DNA from: CALBZH01 sp964538515
GTDB lineage: Bacteria; Desulfobacterota; Syntrophobacteria; Syntrophobacterales; Syntrophobacteraceae
Length of the DNA stretch: 64,000 nt
Reading direction: 5' to 3'
Assembly (NCBI GenBank): GCA_964538515.1
Contig: CAZIEW010000020.1
Coordinates: forward strand, 4,653-68,652
In this document: piece after piece, positions 49,495-58,717 of the stretch
Layout: each line of letters begins with the position of its first letter
Position numbering within the stretch: the first letter of the stretch is position 1
The notes under the pieces: generated by a model
What the model was told of the DNA's origin: nothing
What the model saw: the letters and a program-made list of their open reading frames with translations, nothing else
Databases searched by the model: none
Translations under genes and position numbers: made by a program

Positions 49495-51693
49495 TTATCC
49501 AATGACTCCAACCAGCCGTTCTCGAAGGAGCGTGTGGCGATGCAGCATGCGATCGTTTCGGATGGCAATGGCCAGCGCCTTCTTCGTGCCAACGATGACG
49601 GCAAGCTTCCTTGCCCGGGTGACGGCCGTGTAAAGCAGGTTCCGTTGCAGCATCACATAGTGCTGCGTGAGCAGCGGCAAGATGACAGCCGGGTACTCGC
49701 TTCCCTGAGCTTTGTGCACGCTCACGGCATAGGCGAGCTGCAGCTCGTCCAGCTCCGAAAAGTCGTAGGTGACCGCTCGCCCGTCGAATTCCACGGTCAG
49801 CTCCTGGGCCTCCATGTCGAGGTCCCGAACCCTTCCCCAGTCGCCGTTGAAGACATCCTTGTCATAGTTGTTGCGAACCTGCATCACTTTATCCCCCACG
49901 CGGAACAACCGTCCTCCCCTTTCCACGGGCTTTCCACCGGGATTGAGCACCTCCTGAAGCGCGGCATTGAGGTGCTGGGATCCGACCAATCCCCGGTGCA
50001 TGGGACTCAAGATCTGCAGCTCCTCGACCGGATCCAGCCCGAAACGCGCCGGGATGCGATCCGTACACAGGCGGAGGATCAGGCGGACGACTTCCTCGGG
50101 ATCTTCCTTCTCGATAAAGTAGAAATCCTGGAGAGCGTCACCGGAGAGCTCATCGCGTGGCTTCAAGAGGGGGAACTTGCCCTGTTGGATCAAATGCGCA
50201 TTGATGACGATCTGACTCTGCCGCGCCTGCCTGAAGATTTCCTCCAGCCGCACCACGGGAAACCGCCCTGAGCCAATGACGTCCTTGAGAACGTTTCCCG
50301 GGCCAACGGACGGCAACTGGTCCGCATCCCCGACCAGCACCAGCGTCGCGTGCCCGGGGACCGCCTTGAGCAGGTGATGCGTGAGGAGCACATCGAGCAT
50401 GGAGCACTCGTCGACGATGATCAAATCGGCGCTCAAAGGCCTGTATTCGTCGCGCATGAATCGTCCCTGCTGCGGGCTGAGCTCGAGCAGACGATGCAAT
50501 GTGCTCGCCGAGTAATGGGTGGCTTCGCTCAGTCGTTTGGCGGCCCTGCCCGTAGGCGCCGCCAAACACACTTGAGCCCCAAGCTGTCGATAGACCGCAA
50601 GGATGGCTCGAATCAGGGTCGTCTTTCCGGTTCCAGGGCCCCCCGTGATGACGATGACCTTCTCCTTCAGAGACTGCCGCACAGCCTCTTCCTGGAGGGG
50701 AGCCAGTTTGAAAGGCATCTTCGTCTTCAGCCAGGCGATGGACTGGTCGGTATCAATCCTGCGCTGCAAGGGCCGATGTGCTTGAAGCGTCAGCAGCCTT
50801 CTCGCGGCCTGCTTCTCAGCGAGAAAGTACCCCTTGAGGTAGACGTAGACCGGATGTTCCCCGGCATCTCCAGCATCCGCGGGGACCGTCTCCTGGACAA
50901 CGAGATCCTGGGCGAGGAGCGATTCCAGGGCGGCGACAAGGGTGGGGTCTGGAATCGAAAGGAGCTGGGCCGCTTGCTCCATGAGCAGTCCACGGGGGAG
51001 GCAGACGTGGCCGTCCGAGATGCTCTCGTGGATGGCAAAGAGGAGGCCCGCTTCGGCACGGAGCGGCGAATCAGGGGTGAAGCCCAGCTTCCGCGCAATC
51101 CGGTCCGCGGTCAGAAACCCGATCCCCGCTATGTCCATGGCAAGGCGGTACGGATTTTCCTCGACAACCGCCTTGGAGCCGACTCCGTATCGCTTGAAGA
51201 TTTTGGTGGCATAGGTCGAGCTGACACCGTGACCCTGGAGAAAGACCATGAGATCCCGAATTTCCTTCTGGTCCTGCCAGGCCTTGCGGATCTGCGCAAG
51301 CCGCACGGGGCCGATGCCTTCGACCTCCTGAAGCCGCCCGCACTCGTTTTCAATCACGTCCAGGGTTTCTTCGCCGAAACGCTCCACGATCCGCTTGGCC
51401 ATCACCGGGCCGATGCCCTTGATCAGTCCGGACCCCAGGTACTTTTGAATGCCTTCGACAGTCGCAGGAGCGGAGGTCTCGTACCGATCGACCTTGAACT
51501 GCTGCCCATAGCGGGCGTGCGTTTCAAAAACACCTTCCATGCGGAGGGATTCGCCGGGAGTCACCGCTCCGAAGCTGCCAACGGCGGTGACGAGGTCTTT
51601 TCGACCGCGCACCTTGACCTGGATGACATGATAGCCGTTTTCTTCGTTTGAATACGTGATGCGCTCAACAAGACCGTGAATCATTTCTGCCAT
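49495..51693 (-). CDS. recD2: RecD2-type ATP-dependent DNA helicase
   Basis: A 732-residue helicase. It has the RecD2 layout: an N-terminal OB-like region (HVIQVKVRGRKDLVTAVGSF), a helix-hairpin-helix region (VEGIGPVRLAQIRKAWQ, and others between residues 80-200), and a superfamily 1B helicase core. Walker A is GGPGTGKTT (about residues 349-357), motif II is IVDECSMLD, motif III follows at LVGDADQLPSVGPG, and motif VI is seen at YTAVTRARKL near the end. RecD2 acts as a 5'-3' helicase not tied to RecBC. The ATG at 51691-51693 is chosen; 51684 is possible. Likely single-gene. Confidence 0.92.
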   Translation of the reverse strand: MAEMIHGLVERITYSNEENGYHVIQVKVRGRKDLVTAVGSFGAVTPGESLRMEGVFETHARYGQQFKVDRYETSAPATVEGIQKYLGSGLIKGIGPVMAKRIVERFGEETLDVIENECGRLQEVEGIGPVRLAQIRKAWQDQKEIRDLMVFLQGHGVSSTYATKIFKRYGVGSKAVVEENPYRLAMDIAGIGFLTADRIARKLGFTPDSPLRAEAGLLFAIHESISDGHVCLPRGLLMEQAAQLLSIPDPTLVAALESLLAQDLVVQETVPADAGDAGEHPVYVYLKGYFLAEKQAARRLLTLQAHRPLQRRIDTDQSIAWLKTKMPFKLAPLQEEAVRQSLKEKVIVITGGPGTGKTTLIRAILAVYRQLGAQVCLAAPTGRAAKRLSEATHYSASTLHRLLELSPQQGRFMRDEYRPLSADLIIVDECSMLDVLLTHHLLKAVPGHATLVLVGDADQLPSVGPGNVLKDVIGSGRFPVVRLEEIFRQARQSQIVINAHLIQQGKFPLLKPRDELSGDALQDFYFIEKEDPEEVVRLILRLCTDRIPARFGLDPVEELQILSPMHRGLVGSQHLNAALQEVLNPGGKPVERGGRLFRVGDKVMQVRNNYDKDVFNGDWGRVRDLDMEAQELTVEFDGRAVTYDFSELDELQLAYAVSVHKAQGSEYPAVILPLLTQHYVMLQRNLLYTAVTRARKLAVIVGTKKALAIAIRNDRMLHRHTLLRERLVGVIG

Positions 51694-51943
51694 GCAGTGA
51701 CCTATCGTGAATCGTTTTGACAATCAAAGGGTTCATGCTAATATAGGCGAAAGGCGGTTGGAAGTGTTAAAGATCCGCCGCCGAACGGACGAGAAAAACT
51801 CATGATCCTGGCGTTAGGCCACACTCCTCATGCGCAACGCACAATAGTCCGACGGACGAATGGCCCTCCGGCGAAGCTTACGCCCTCGGCGGCGGGTCGG
51901 CAAGGCCCCAGAAACCCTTCTTTTGCGAACGGAGAGCGTACTG

Positions 51944-52177
51944 ATGTCGCTTTACATCAAGACCGAAGACTACCGGCAGCACGGAATCAGCAAGTATTCG
52001 GACCTGGCGCTCATTCGAGCCGTAGTACAGAAGGAGCTGAACATGGATCGCGTGTTCGTCTCCTTCGTCAACAAGCGGGAGTACATCCGTGTAGACTTCC
52101 TTGCCCCACGCCCATCCCGGCCGGCCCGCAGAAGGAGGCCCCACAAGCGCGCGTCCGAAAGGATGCAGCAAGCCTGA
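51944..52177 (+). CDS. Small basic hypothetical protein (77 aa)
   Basis: A 77-residue protein starting MSLYIKTEDYRQHGISKYSD, with a GGAGAGC ribosome site 7 bp upstream of ATG 51944. The N-terminal 50 residues are mixed helix/sheet; the C-terminus is strongly basic and Pro/Arg-rich (RPSRPARRRRPHKR), suggesting nucleic-acid contact. The longer frame back to 51860 has an Arg-rich leader and no ribosome site. An intrinsic terminator follows directly. The nearest gene is recD2 (divergent). No family recognised. Confidence 0.6.
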   Translation: MSLYIKTEDYRQHGISKYSDLALIRAVVQKELNMDRVFVSFVNKREYIRVDFLAPRPSRPARRRRPHKRASERMQQA

Positions 52178-52185
52178 TCTCTGAA

Positions 52186-52208
52186 GGCGCCCTAACGGGC
52201 GCCTTTTT
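52186..52208 (+). terminator. Intrinsic terminator after the small basic protein gene
   Basis: GGCGCCC (52186-52192), TAAC loop, GGGCGCC (52197-52203), then TTTTT (52204-52208). Perfect 7-bp stem and T-tract, directly after the TGA at 52175-52177. It confirms that this small gene is a complete transcription unit. Confidence 0.88.
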
Positions 52209-52250
52209 CATGCTAGCGGCCCTCCTCCTGTTTTCTCGCTTCCCAACGCT

Positions 52251-54050
52251 TCAACGACCCGTCGAGGACTTCGACCCGATCTCCTCCGAAGCCGACGTCT
52301 TGCAGCGTCCCTCGACCTTCGGCCCGCCTGTGATTCGCATCGAGCGCAGCCCATCAAGCCTTACCTGACGTCTCACCTTACATTCCGCAGGTCTCGGTTG
52401 ACAGATAGGGGCATTTTTTCTGAAGACGGCCCGGGCATTATCAAGTGTGATTGATCGTCGTCCTGACGACGTGTAGCACGCAGTTGGCTCGGTGAAGATG
52501 GTCACGGTAAAGCCCAGTGCCACAAGGAATCTTTCCTGAACGTCTGAAAGGTGACCGTTCAGGGCTCTTTGCCGGCGGATCCTTATGATTCGGATGTTGT
52601 CGAATTTCGTTGTCATCATGAAGGTAGTCGGCCTTTCGGTGCGCTTGTTGTCCCAACCGGGAATAGTCGTTTCTTCTTTTTCGAGATGGCTGCGCATCTG
52701 GAACTCGATGCCGTTCTGGTCCTTGTAAGCCTGGAGGACGGTTTGGCCGTCGCAAGGGATGTTGCTGCTCGGGAGCCCTTCGGGCGGAACGTTGGTGATG
52801 AGGACAAAGCAGCCGGCCTGTTCACGCAAGACGTCAATGGCCTCGGGTTCTTGCACAAGGGTCCCTGTGATTGCATGGCACGTCTCCTTCAACGCTCGGC
52901 TGCCATCGGCTCTTGGCCTTCCACAAGCATAGAGTGGTCTCTCCTCTGTGAGAAACTCGATGTCGTGGAAACGAAGGGTTTCCTTTTGAAGTCTGGCCAT
53001 GGCTGCCTGAGCGTCCGCTTCGCGGAAGTAAAGGGTCTTATCGACCTGAGCAAGCTTCTTGCTCCACGTGGCCCGCTCCTGTTCGACTTCTCGATCCAGT
53101 CGCTTCTGTCTGGGCCGGTCATGAGCACTGGAGTGAACGACGACGGCCCGCAGGGTTTTCTCGTAGAGGGACACGGTGGTCTCATGGCCGCGGTAGTGGA
53201 CGCCGGGACGATTTTTGGTCGGCACGGTTGCGGCAAGGATGCCGTAGTCTTGCCAAGACTCGCTTTGTACGGCTTCCTCGACCAGGCGTTGCTGCTCCCC
53301 GAAGGTGGCCGGCAGACGAGTGATGAAAAGAGTTTCATCCCCCATGAGGCGCAAGTTGTCTTCCGTTACCAAAGCGCTATCCGCAATGTAGATGGAACCG
53401 GCGGGGTCGATGCCGACGCCGGCGAGCTTCTTGGAGATGTTGGTGAGCAGGGTGTTGTTGAGCTTTTTGTCTGAAGCGTTGCCCTCTTCGAGTCTGGACA
53501 AGATCGGAACATTTCCGCCCGTACAAAGGAGCGACATCACAAACCGGTATACAAACTGGTTGAGATCCGGTCGGTGGTTCTTGCTGTAACCCTTGGTGAT
53601 CTTGACGGTACGGGGATTGTCCTGACCGTCGGAGTTGTACTGTCCGAAGTCATTCACGCTGGTCGTGTCATAATGAATGTGGTGAGTGGGCACCTGAAAG
53701 GTACGCAAGGCGTTGATCACGATGGATGTATAGAGCTGGGACGTGTTGGCATCATACAGATGATCCAACATGCGTCCGAAGTTGTCGTCCGTGAGCTTTT
53801 CGACGTCCATGGATTGGCCAAGCAGCAGCTCGAGATCCTTGTTCCTATAAAAGCTGTCTATGCGGTAGAGCGTGTGACGGCCCGAGACGGCGTCGAGGAT
53901 CATGACCAGCACCAAGGTTCCGGGGTCGATCTCCATTTTGGTAGGGACCAAACGATTGATCGTGCTCACCAGGTCAATCCGATCCGTATAGGCTCTGATG
54001 ATCGGAAGATGATAGACGTCACAAAATTCGATCTCTTGTGGATCGATCAT
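52251..54050 (-). CDS. IS1634-like transposase (apparently internally deleted, reading out of the element)
   Basis: A DDE transposase of the IS1634/IS4-like type. The N-terminal part is intact: YHLPIIRAYTDRIDLV, then HYDTTSV (first Asp, D128) and YIADSALVTEDN (second Asp, D224). The acidic third residue lies in AYKDQNGIEFQ (E449). Immediately after this the chain goes to SHLEKEE, missing the usual 'FLK..LYLKKPERIEALG..' hydrophobic segment, so about 40-50 residues look deleted in frame. The family C-terminus then resumes (RPTTFMMTTKF, RFLVALGFT). There is no stop before the left inverted repeat; the frame runs through it and on into flanking DNA to 52251. Likely inactive; included as a CDS because the frame is open. 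Confidence 0.8.
   Translation of the reverse strand: MIDPQEIEFCDVYHLPIIRAYTDRIDLVSTINRLVPTKMEIDPGTLVLVMILDAVSGRHTLYRIDSFYRNKDLELLLGQSMDVEKLTDDNFGRMLDHLYDANTSQLYTSIVINALRTFQVPTHHIHYDTTSVNDFGQYNSDGQDNPRTVKITKGYSKNHRPDLNQFVYRFVMSLLCTGGNVPILSRLEEGNASDKKLNNTLLTNISKKLAGVGIDPAGSIYIADSALVTEDNLRLMGDETLFITRLPATFGEQQRLVEEAVQSESWQDYGILAATVPTKNRPGVHYRGHETTVSLYEKTLRAVVVHSSAHDRPRQKRLDREVEQERATWSKKLAQVDKTLYFREADAQAAMARLQKETLRFHDIEFLTEERPLYACGRPRADGSRALKETCHAITGTLVQEPEAIDVLREQAGCFVLITNVPPEGLPSSNIPCDGQTVLQAYKDQNGIEFQMRSHLEKEETTIPGWDNKRTERPTTFMMTTKFDNIRIIRIRRQRALNGHLSDVQERFLVALGFTVTIFTEPTACYTSSGRRSITLDNARAVFRKNAPICQPRPAECKVRRQVRLDGLRSMRITGGPKVEGRCKTSASEEIGSKSSTGR
52379..52393. repeat. Left inverted repeat of the IS
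   Basis: TACATTCCGCAGGTC, 15 bp, complementary to 54158-54172 with no mismatch. The transposase frame reads straight through it. Confidence 0.85.
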
Positions 54051-54157
54051 GTGCTGTCTCCTGCGCTTCTTGGGTCCAGTTCAGATTTCCAAGCGTAGTC
54101 ATACAGGATGGTCGTGCTCATGTCCGGAGCGCATTCATCACCTCAGGCCCAACACCG

Positions 54158-54172
54158 GACCTGCGGAATGTA
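54158..54172. repeat. Right inverted repeat of the IS
   Basis: GACCTGCGGAATGTA, the exact complement of the left repeat. The PEP-CTERM frame begins 5 bp to its right. Confidence 0.85.
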
Positions 54173-54176
54173 GGAT

Positions 54177-54857
54177 GTGTTGTTCTTTTTGGGATTGGGA
54201 GTTTCGGCGGCTTCCGCTGCACTCGTCGATCCGGCGCTCTATGACTGGGCGTTCAATGTGAACGGGACGGTGCACGGCATGCCGGTCGACGGCACGTTGC
54301 CGAGCCTTTCCGGTTTCGACCTCAGCGACTTTGATTCACCATCGGGAGTCGGCACCATCACCTATTCCTTCACTGCGCCCGCAGCCGGAAGCTACTCCGT
54401 GTATGCATTCTTCGACCATGAAATCAGCCAGTCACGGAACACTTTTTACAATGAGTACGGGACGGCGGTTAACTCACCGGCTCCCGGTCAGTCATGGGAA
54501 ATCGATGAGCCCGGGTATCGCGACCCGAATCCAGGCGACGGCTTCGTCAACTTCGTGCAAGGTAGGCTGGATAATGCCAATGCATTGGGCATCGGCATGC
54601 CTGACGACGTCTCCATCGCCATGGGCTGGCAGTACTTTCTGGATCCCGGCGATACGGCAAGAATCCTCTTCATTCTGGGCGAAAACGCTCCTCCTTCGGG
54701 TTCTTTTTTCACCTCGCATTACGATGGAGAAAGCGGGGAAGAGCTCTTCTTGCACAGCTCCCTCAATATTGAAGAAGGCAGTCCCGCTCCGGTCTCTGAA
54801 CCGGGAACGATGATGCTTCTGGGGAGCGGTATCGTGGGTCTTCTTGCATGGAGGTGA
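54177..54857 (+). pseudogene. PEP-CTERM protein with truncated N-terminus
   Basis: A 226-codon frame starting at GTG 54177 right at the IS edge. The first residues LFFLGLGVSAASA are the hydrophobic core and cleavage region of a signal peptide whose positively charged start is missing. The body is a beta-rich secreted domain (FDLSDFDSPSGVGTITYSF, SYSVYAFFDHEISQS). The end VSEPGTMMLLGSGIVGLLAW is a PEP-CTERM sorting signal, but it stops at AWR with only one Arg after the hydrophobic stretch, instead of the usual RRK-type cluster. PEP-CTERM proteins are processed by exosortase and linked to exopolysaccharide. The IS insertion probably removed the promoter and start. Possible new start at the GTG, without a ribosome site. 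Confidence 0.7.
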
Positions 54858-55081
54858 AAATAGCCCTTCATTCTCCTTCGCAACAACCGAAGACGCATGA
54901 AAAGATGGGACTCGCCGCAGAGAGCCCCGAGAGCACGGAGGGTTATCAGCACACACCATCGCCTCCCTGATCTCTGGATGCTCCGGGGTGAGATCCAGGG
55001 ACTTCCTGTGTGGGTTTGACATTTGAAAGCGTTCCTTATGACCAAGGGCCAGGTTTCCGCATCAGTAATGAGGAGCAAATC

Positions 55082-58000
55082 ATGAGACGTTATCCGCCCC
55101 GGGGTATGCGTCATTTTCAGTCTACCTTCTCCTGCCGGACGATAATCACGCTTCTGCTTTTTTTGATGTTCACGCAGGATTTCCCCCTCACGGATTTGAA
55201 GGGCGCTTCTCGGAATGACTGCGGCAGGTTTCCCGAAATCCTGGCGACTTTGACAGGATGGATGGGACCTGAAGACGCAAGGGCGCAGGGAGACGGCTAC
55301 GGCGGGGAGGAGCCCTCCTTCGACCTCTCGGCGAGAGCCAAGCCGGGTAAGATCCAGCTTGTGTGGAACCATCTCCCGGGCATCATCCGATATGATGTCT
55401 TCAGGTCCTCTGAGTTTGCCCCTTCTTCCTTCCAGAAGATCGCCGAGACCACTTCGACCTACTCCACATACCTGGATCTAACCGTGACCAACGAAGTCAC
55501 GTATCTCTACAGAATCTCGGCCGTCTTTCCGGAGAGCACCGTCACCTCGGAGGTGGTGAGCGGCCACGCTCCGGCGGGAAGGACTGTTGGCAACTACAAT
55601 CCGGTGATCTTCTCGGAGCCAGTAACCCGGGGCACGGAAACCTACTTCTACCGGTATGTCGTGGAGGCGACCGATCCGAACAGGGACACCCTGAGTTATT
55701 CTCTTTCCCTGGCGCCGGACGGGATGACGATCGACCCCTACAGCGGAACGATCAGCTGGCTCCAGGAGAGCCCCGGTTCGTATTCGGTGAGGGTGGAGGT
55801 GAGTGACGGAAGAGGGGGGATCGCATTCCAAGAGCTCACGGTTGAGGTGGAACCGCGGCCGAACCAACCGCCGACTGCGGATCCAGGCTTCGATCGGACG
55901 GTGTGCGTCTTTGAGACGGTGCAGCTCTACGGGAATGGGTCAAGCGATCCGGATTGGGACCCGTTGAGCTATCAGTGGTCGTTTGTTTCGGTCCCGCAGG
56001 GAAGCGCTGCATCGCTGTCGGGTCCCGGGACCGTGAACCCCACATTCGTTGCCGACCTTGCCGGTGAGTATGTCGTGCGACTGATCGTGAACGACGGCAG
56101 GGAGGAGAGCGCTCCCGCGACCGTCACCATCACGGCGCTTATTATCGAACCGACAGCGCGCATAAGCGCCGGCCGGGAAACCATCAATCCCGGTCGCTCG
56201 GTCATGCTCCATTGGAATGTCACATACGCGGATACATGCACCCTCGATCCAGGCATCGGCACGGTTCCCTGCGTCGGATCAATGGAGGTCATCCCTGCCG
56301 GGACAAGCACCTACACCCTGACGGCAACGAGCCGTTTGGGAACAGTCGGCGCCTCCGTGCAGGTCGTCGTCCTGGCGCAGCCGGTTCCGCCGCCTACCGC
56401 GACCTTGGTTGCGGAGACCCCGACGATCACGCCCGGCAGCTGGGCCAGGCTCTCATGGTATACCACCGATGCGGACCACTGTGAGATAGAACCAAGCTGG
56501 GTGAATTCTGTGCCCTGCAATGGACATGTCGCTTTCGTTCGGCCGTCTTCCACGACTGAATACCAGCTCATTGTCGAAGGCCCCGGGGGATACGCCTGGA
56601 CCAGTGCGACGGTGACCGTAACCGACCTTGTCTCCATAGCGGCGGATCCACCCGTAATCCAGCCCGGCCAATCAACAACGCTCACATGGACCTCAACCGA
56701 TGCGGAGACGGTTGCCATCGACCAGGGAATCGGCAGCGTGCCTTCAAGCGGGTCGATCACGGTAACTCCCGCCCAAACCACCACCTATACCATCACGGCA
56801 TCGAGCCCCAGGGGAGTCGCCACGGCAAGGGTGACGGTACCGGTAAGAGCGATCGACCCCGCGCCGACGGTTTCCATATCGGCGAACCCCGTGATCATTC
56901 AGGCCGGGCAATCGACGACGCTCACCTGGAGTACAACCCACGCGGAAAGCGTCACCATCGACCAGGGAATCGGCAATGTGGCCGCAAACGGGTCGACGAC
57001 CGTAGCGCCCACTCAGGACACCACCTACACCATCGTGGCAACGGGTCCGGGGGGAACGGCCACGGCGAGTGTTGCGGTTAGCGTGACGGAATCGCCCCCT
57101 ACGGTTTCCATATCGGCAAGTCCCACAAGCATTCAGGTCGGGCAATCGACGACGCTCACCTGGAGCTCCACCCATGCGGAAAATGTCACCATCGACCAGG
57201 GGATCGGCAGTGTCGGCGAGAACGGATCGTGGACTCTGTTTCCTTCCGAAACCACGACTTACACGATCACCGCAACCGGCCCCGGAGGAACGGCCACGGC
57301 ATCTGCCGTGGTCACCGTGACCCATCCGGCGCCGACTGTGTCGATATCCGTGGACCCCGCAAGCATTCAGGCTGGTGAATCGGCTACGCTCACCTGGAGC
57401 TCGACCCATGCGGCGTCGGTCACGATCGATCCGGGACTTGGAGACGTCGGCGAGAACGGATCATGGACTCTGTTTCCTTCCGAAACCACGACTTACACGA
57501 TCACCGCAACCGGCCCCGGAGGAATGGCCACGGCATCTGCCTTGGTTACCGTGACCCATCCGGCGCCGACTGTGTCGATATCCGTGGACCCCGCGAGCAT
57601 TCAGGCTGGTGAATCGGTTACGCTCACCTGGAGCTCCACCCATGCAGAGTCGGTCACGATCGACCCGGGCGTTGGAGGCGTCAGCGAGAACGGATCGTGG
57701 ACTCTGTCTCCTTCCGAAACCACGACTTATACGATCACCGCAACCGGCCCCGGTGGAGCAGCGACGGCAAGTGTCACCGTCACCGTATCTCCCATCTTGT
57801 TGAGGATCACTGCCCCGTTGGAAAACGAGTGGATATCCGGCCGCTCCGTGATGGTCCAGGGCATGGTCACAAACGCTACCGGCGCTGAGACCGGCGTCAC
57901 GGTGAACGGCGTGATCGCCGAGGTGTACGGCAATGAGTTCGTGGCAAACCACGTGCCGTTGGTTGACGGAGAGAACACGTTCACCGCAACGGCCACGGAC

Positions 58001-58633
58001 ATCCAGGGCAATACAGTCACTGCAACGATCCCTCTTCAAGCGGACACGACCGGGGACCAGATCACTCTCTCCGCTGTATCCTCCTATGGCGTTTCTCCTT
58101 TTGAAACCATGCTGAGAGTGAGCGAGGATGGTCGCTTCTCCCCCCCGACTCTGAGCTATGGGGGCCCCGGCCCCGTGGAGGTGACCAGAAATGCGGATGG
58201 AGATGACTACACCGTGAGGATCGGCGCCGAAGGTATTTACCTGTTCACGGTAGAAGCGGCTGATACACAAGGAAATGTGCATCGGGACAGCATAGCCATG
58301 GTGGTGCAGGAGCGGGCTCTGCTCGATGACTTGTTGAGGGCCAAATGGGATACCTTCAAGCAAAAGCTTGCCGATGGAGCGACTGAAGAAGGGCTCACCT
58401 ACTTCCTCGAACGATCAAGAGATCGATATCGTACGGTTTTCAATGCGCTTTCCGGCAGACTCCCGGAGTTGGTCTCCCAGATGCAGGATATTGAAATGGT
58501 CCAATGCAGAGACGGCGCAGCAGAGTACAGGATAGAGCGCGTTCATTTGGTCAATGCTCAACCTGTGACCATCACGTACTCGGTCTTTTTCAGGCGGGAT
58601 GAAAAAGGAATTTGGAAGATCGACAAATTCTAA
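55082..58633 (+). CDS. Secreted multidomain Ig-like repeat protein
   Basis: A 1183-residue exported protein. The N-terminus has a signal-like segment (IITLLLFLMFTQDFPLTD). Then: an FN3-like domain (PGKIQLVWNHLPGIIRYDVF), a putative-Ig/cadherin domain (DPNRDTLSYSLSLAPDGMTI, DPYSGTISWL), a PKD/REJ-like domain (PPTADPGFDRTVCVFETVQL), and seven tandem Ig-like repeats of about 78-80 residues (56150-57790) with the signature TVSISxxPxxIQxGxSxTLT. After these come a 'LENEWISGRSVMVQGMVTNA' domain, similar to glucodextranase B-type, and a C-terminal alpha/beta domain of about 110 residues ('LLRAKWDTFKQKLADGATEE') resembling a SnoaL/NTF2-like fold. ATG 55082 has GAGGAG upstream. Probably a surface or adhesion protein; no catalytic motif found. 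Confidence 0.82.
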   Translation: MRRYPPRGMRHFQSTFSCRTIITLLLFLMFTQDFPLTDLKGASRNDCGRFPEILATLTGWMGPEDARAQGDGYGGEEPSFDLSARAKPGKIQLVWNHLPGIIRYDVFRSSEFAPSSFQKIAETTSTYSTYLDLTVTNEVTYLYRISAVFPESTVTSEVVSGHAPAGRTVGNYNPVIFSEPVTRGTETYFYRYVVEATDPNRDTLSYSLSLAPDGMTIDPYSGTISWLQESPGSYSVRVEVSDGRGGIAFQELTVEVEPRPNQPPTADPGFDRTVCVFETVQLYGNGSSDPDWDPLSYQWSFVSVPQGSAASLSGPGTVNPTFVADLAGEYVVRLIVNDGREESAPATVTITALIIEPTARISAGRETINPGRSVMLHWNVTYADTCTLDPGIGTVPCVGSMEVIPAGTSTYTLTATSRLGTVGASVQVVVLAQPVPPPTATLVAETPTITPGSWARLSWYTTDADHCEIEPSWVNSVPCNGHVAFVRPSSTTEYQLIVEGPGGYAWTSATVTVTDLVSIAADPPVIQPGQSTTLTWTSTDAETVAIDQGIGSVPSSGSITVTPAQTTTYTITASSPRGVATARVTVPVRAIDPAPTVSISANPVIIQAGQSTTLTWSTTHAESVTIDQGIGNVAANGSTTVAPTQDTTYTIVATGPGGTATASVAVSVTESPPTVSISASPTSIQVGQSTTLTWSSTHAENVTIDQGIGSVGENGSWTLFPSETTTYTITATGPGGTATASAVVTVTHPAPTVSISVDPASIQAGESATLTWSSTHAASVTIDPGLGDVGENGSWTLFPSETTTYTITATGPGGMATASALVTVTHPAPTVSISVDPASIQAGESVTLTWSSTHAESVTIDPGVGGVSENGSWTLSPSETTTYTITATGPGGAATASVTVTVSPILLRITAPLENEWISGRSVMVQGMVTNATGAETGVTVNGVIAEVYGNEFVANHVPLVDGENTFTATATDIQGNTVTATIPLQADTTGDQITLSAVSSYGVSPFETMLRVSEDGRFSPPTLSYGGPGPVEVTRNADGDDYTVRIGAEGIYLFTVEAADTQGNVHRDSIAMVVQERALLDDLLRAKWDTFKQKLADGATEEGLTYFLERSRDRYRTVFNALSGRLPELVSQMQDIEMVQCRDGAAEYRIERVHLVNAQPVTITYSVFFRRDEKGIWKIDKF
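56150..57790 (+). repeat. Seven tandem Ig-like repeats, last three nearly identical at DNA level
   Basis: Repeat units of about 78-80 codons. Between 57218, 57452 and 57686 the string GAGAACGGAT recurs at an exact 234-bp period, with near-identical flanks (e.g. ACTCTGTTTCCTTCCGAAAC twice). Earlier units are progressively divergent. This is recent unequal amplification inside a coding sequence. Confidence 0.9.
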
Positions 58634-58717
58634 GGAGGCGTCATGGACGGAGTTTGCCCGTGAGCTTCGTGCAGGCAAGCACCGTCTTCTGCAGAGACCC
58701 GAGGAAAGGAGAAACCG

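Larger units (their letters stand above)
52379..54172 (-). mobile_element. IS1634-like insertion sequence
   Basis: An element of about 1.8 kb bounded by the 15-bp perfect inverted repeats TACATTCCGCAGGTC (52379-52393) and its complement (54158-54172). It carries one transposase reading leftward. No clear target-site duplication is visible at the two ends, which may mean deletion or rearrangement after insertion. Its right end abuts a PEP-CTERM gene that lacks its normal start. Confidence 0.8.
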
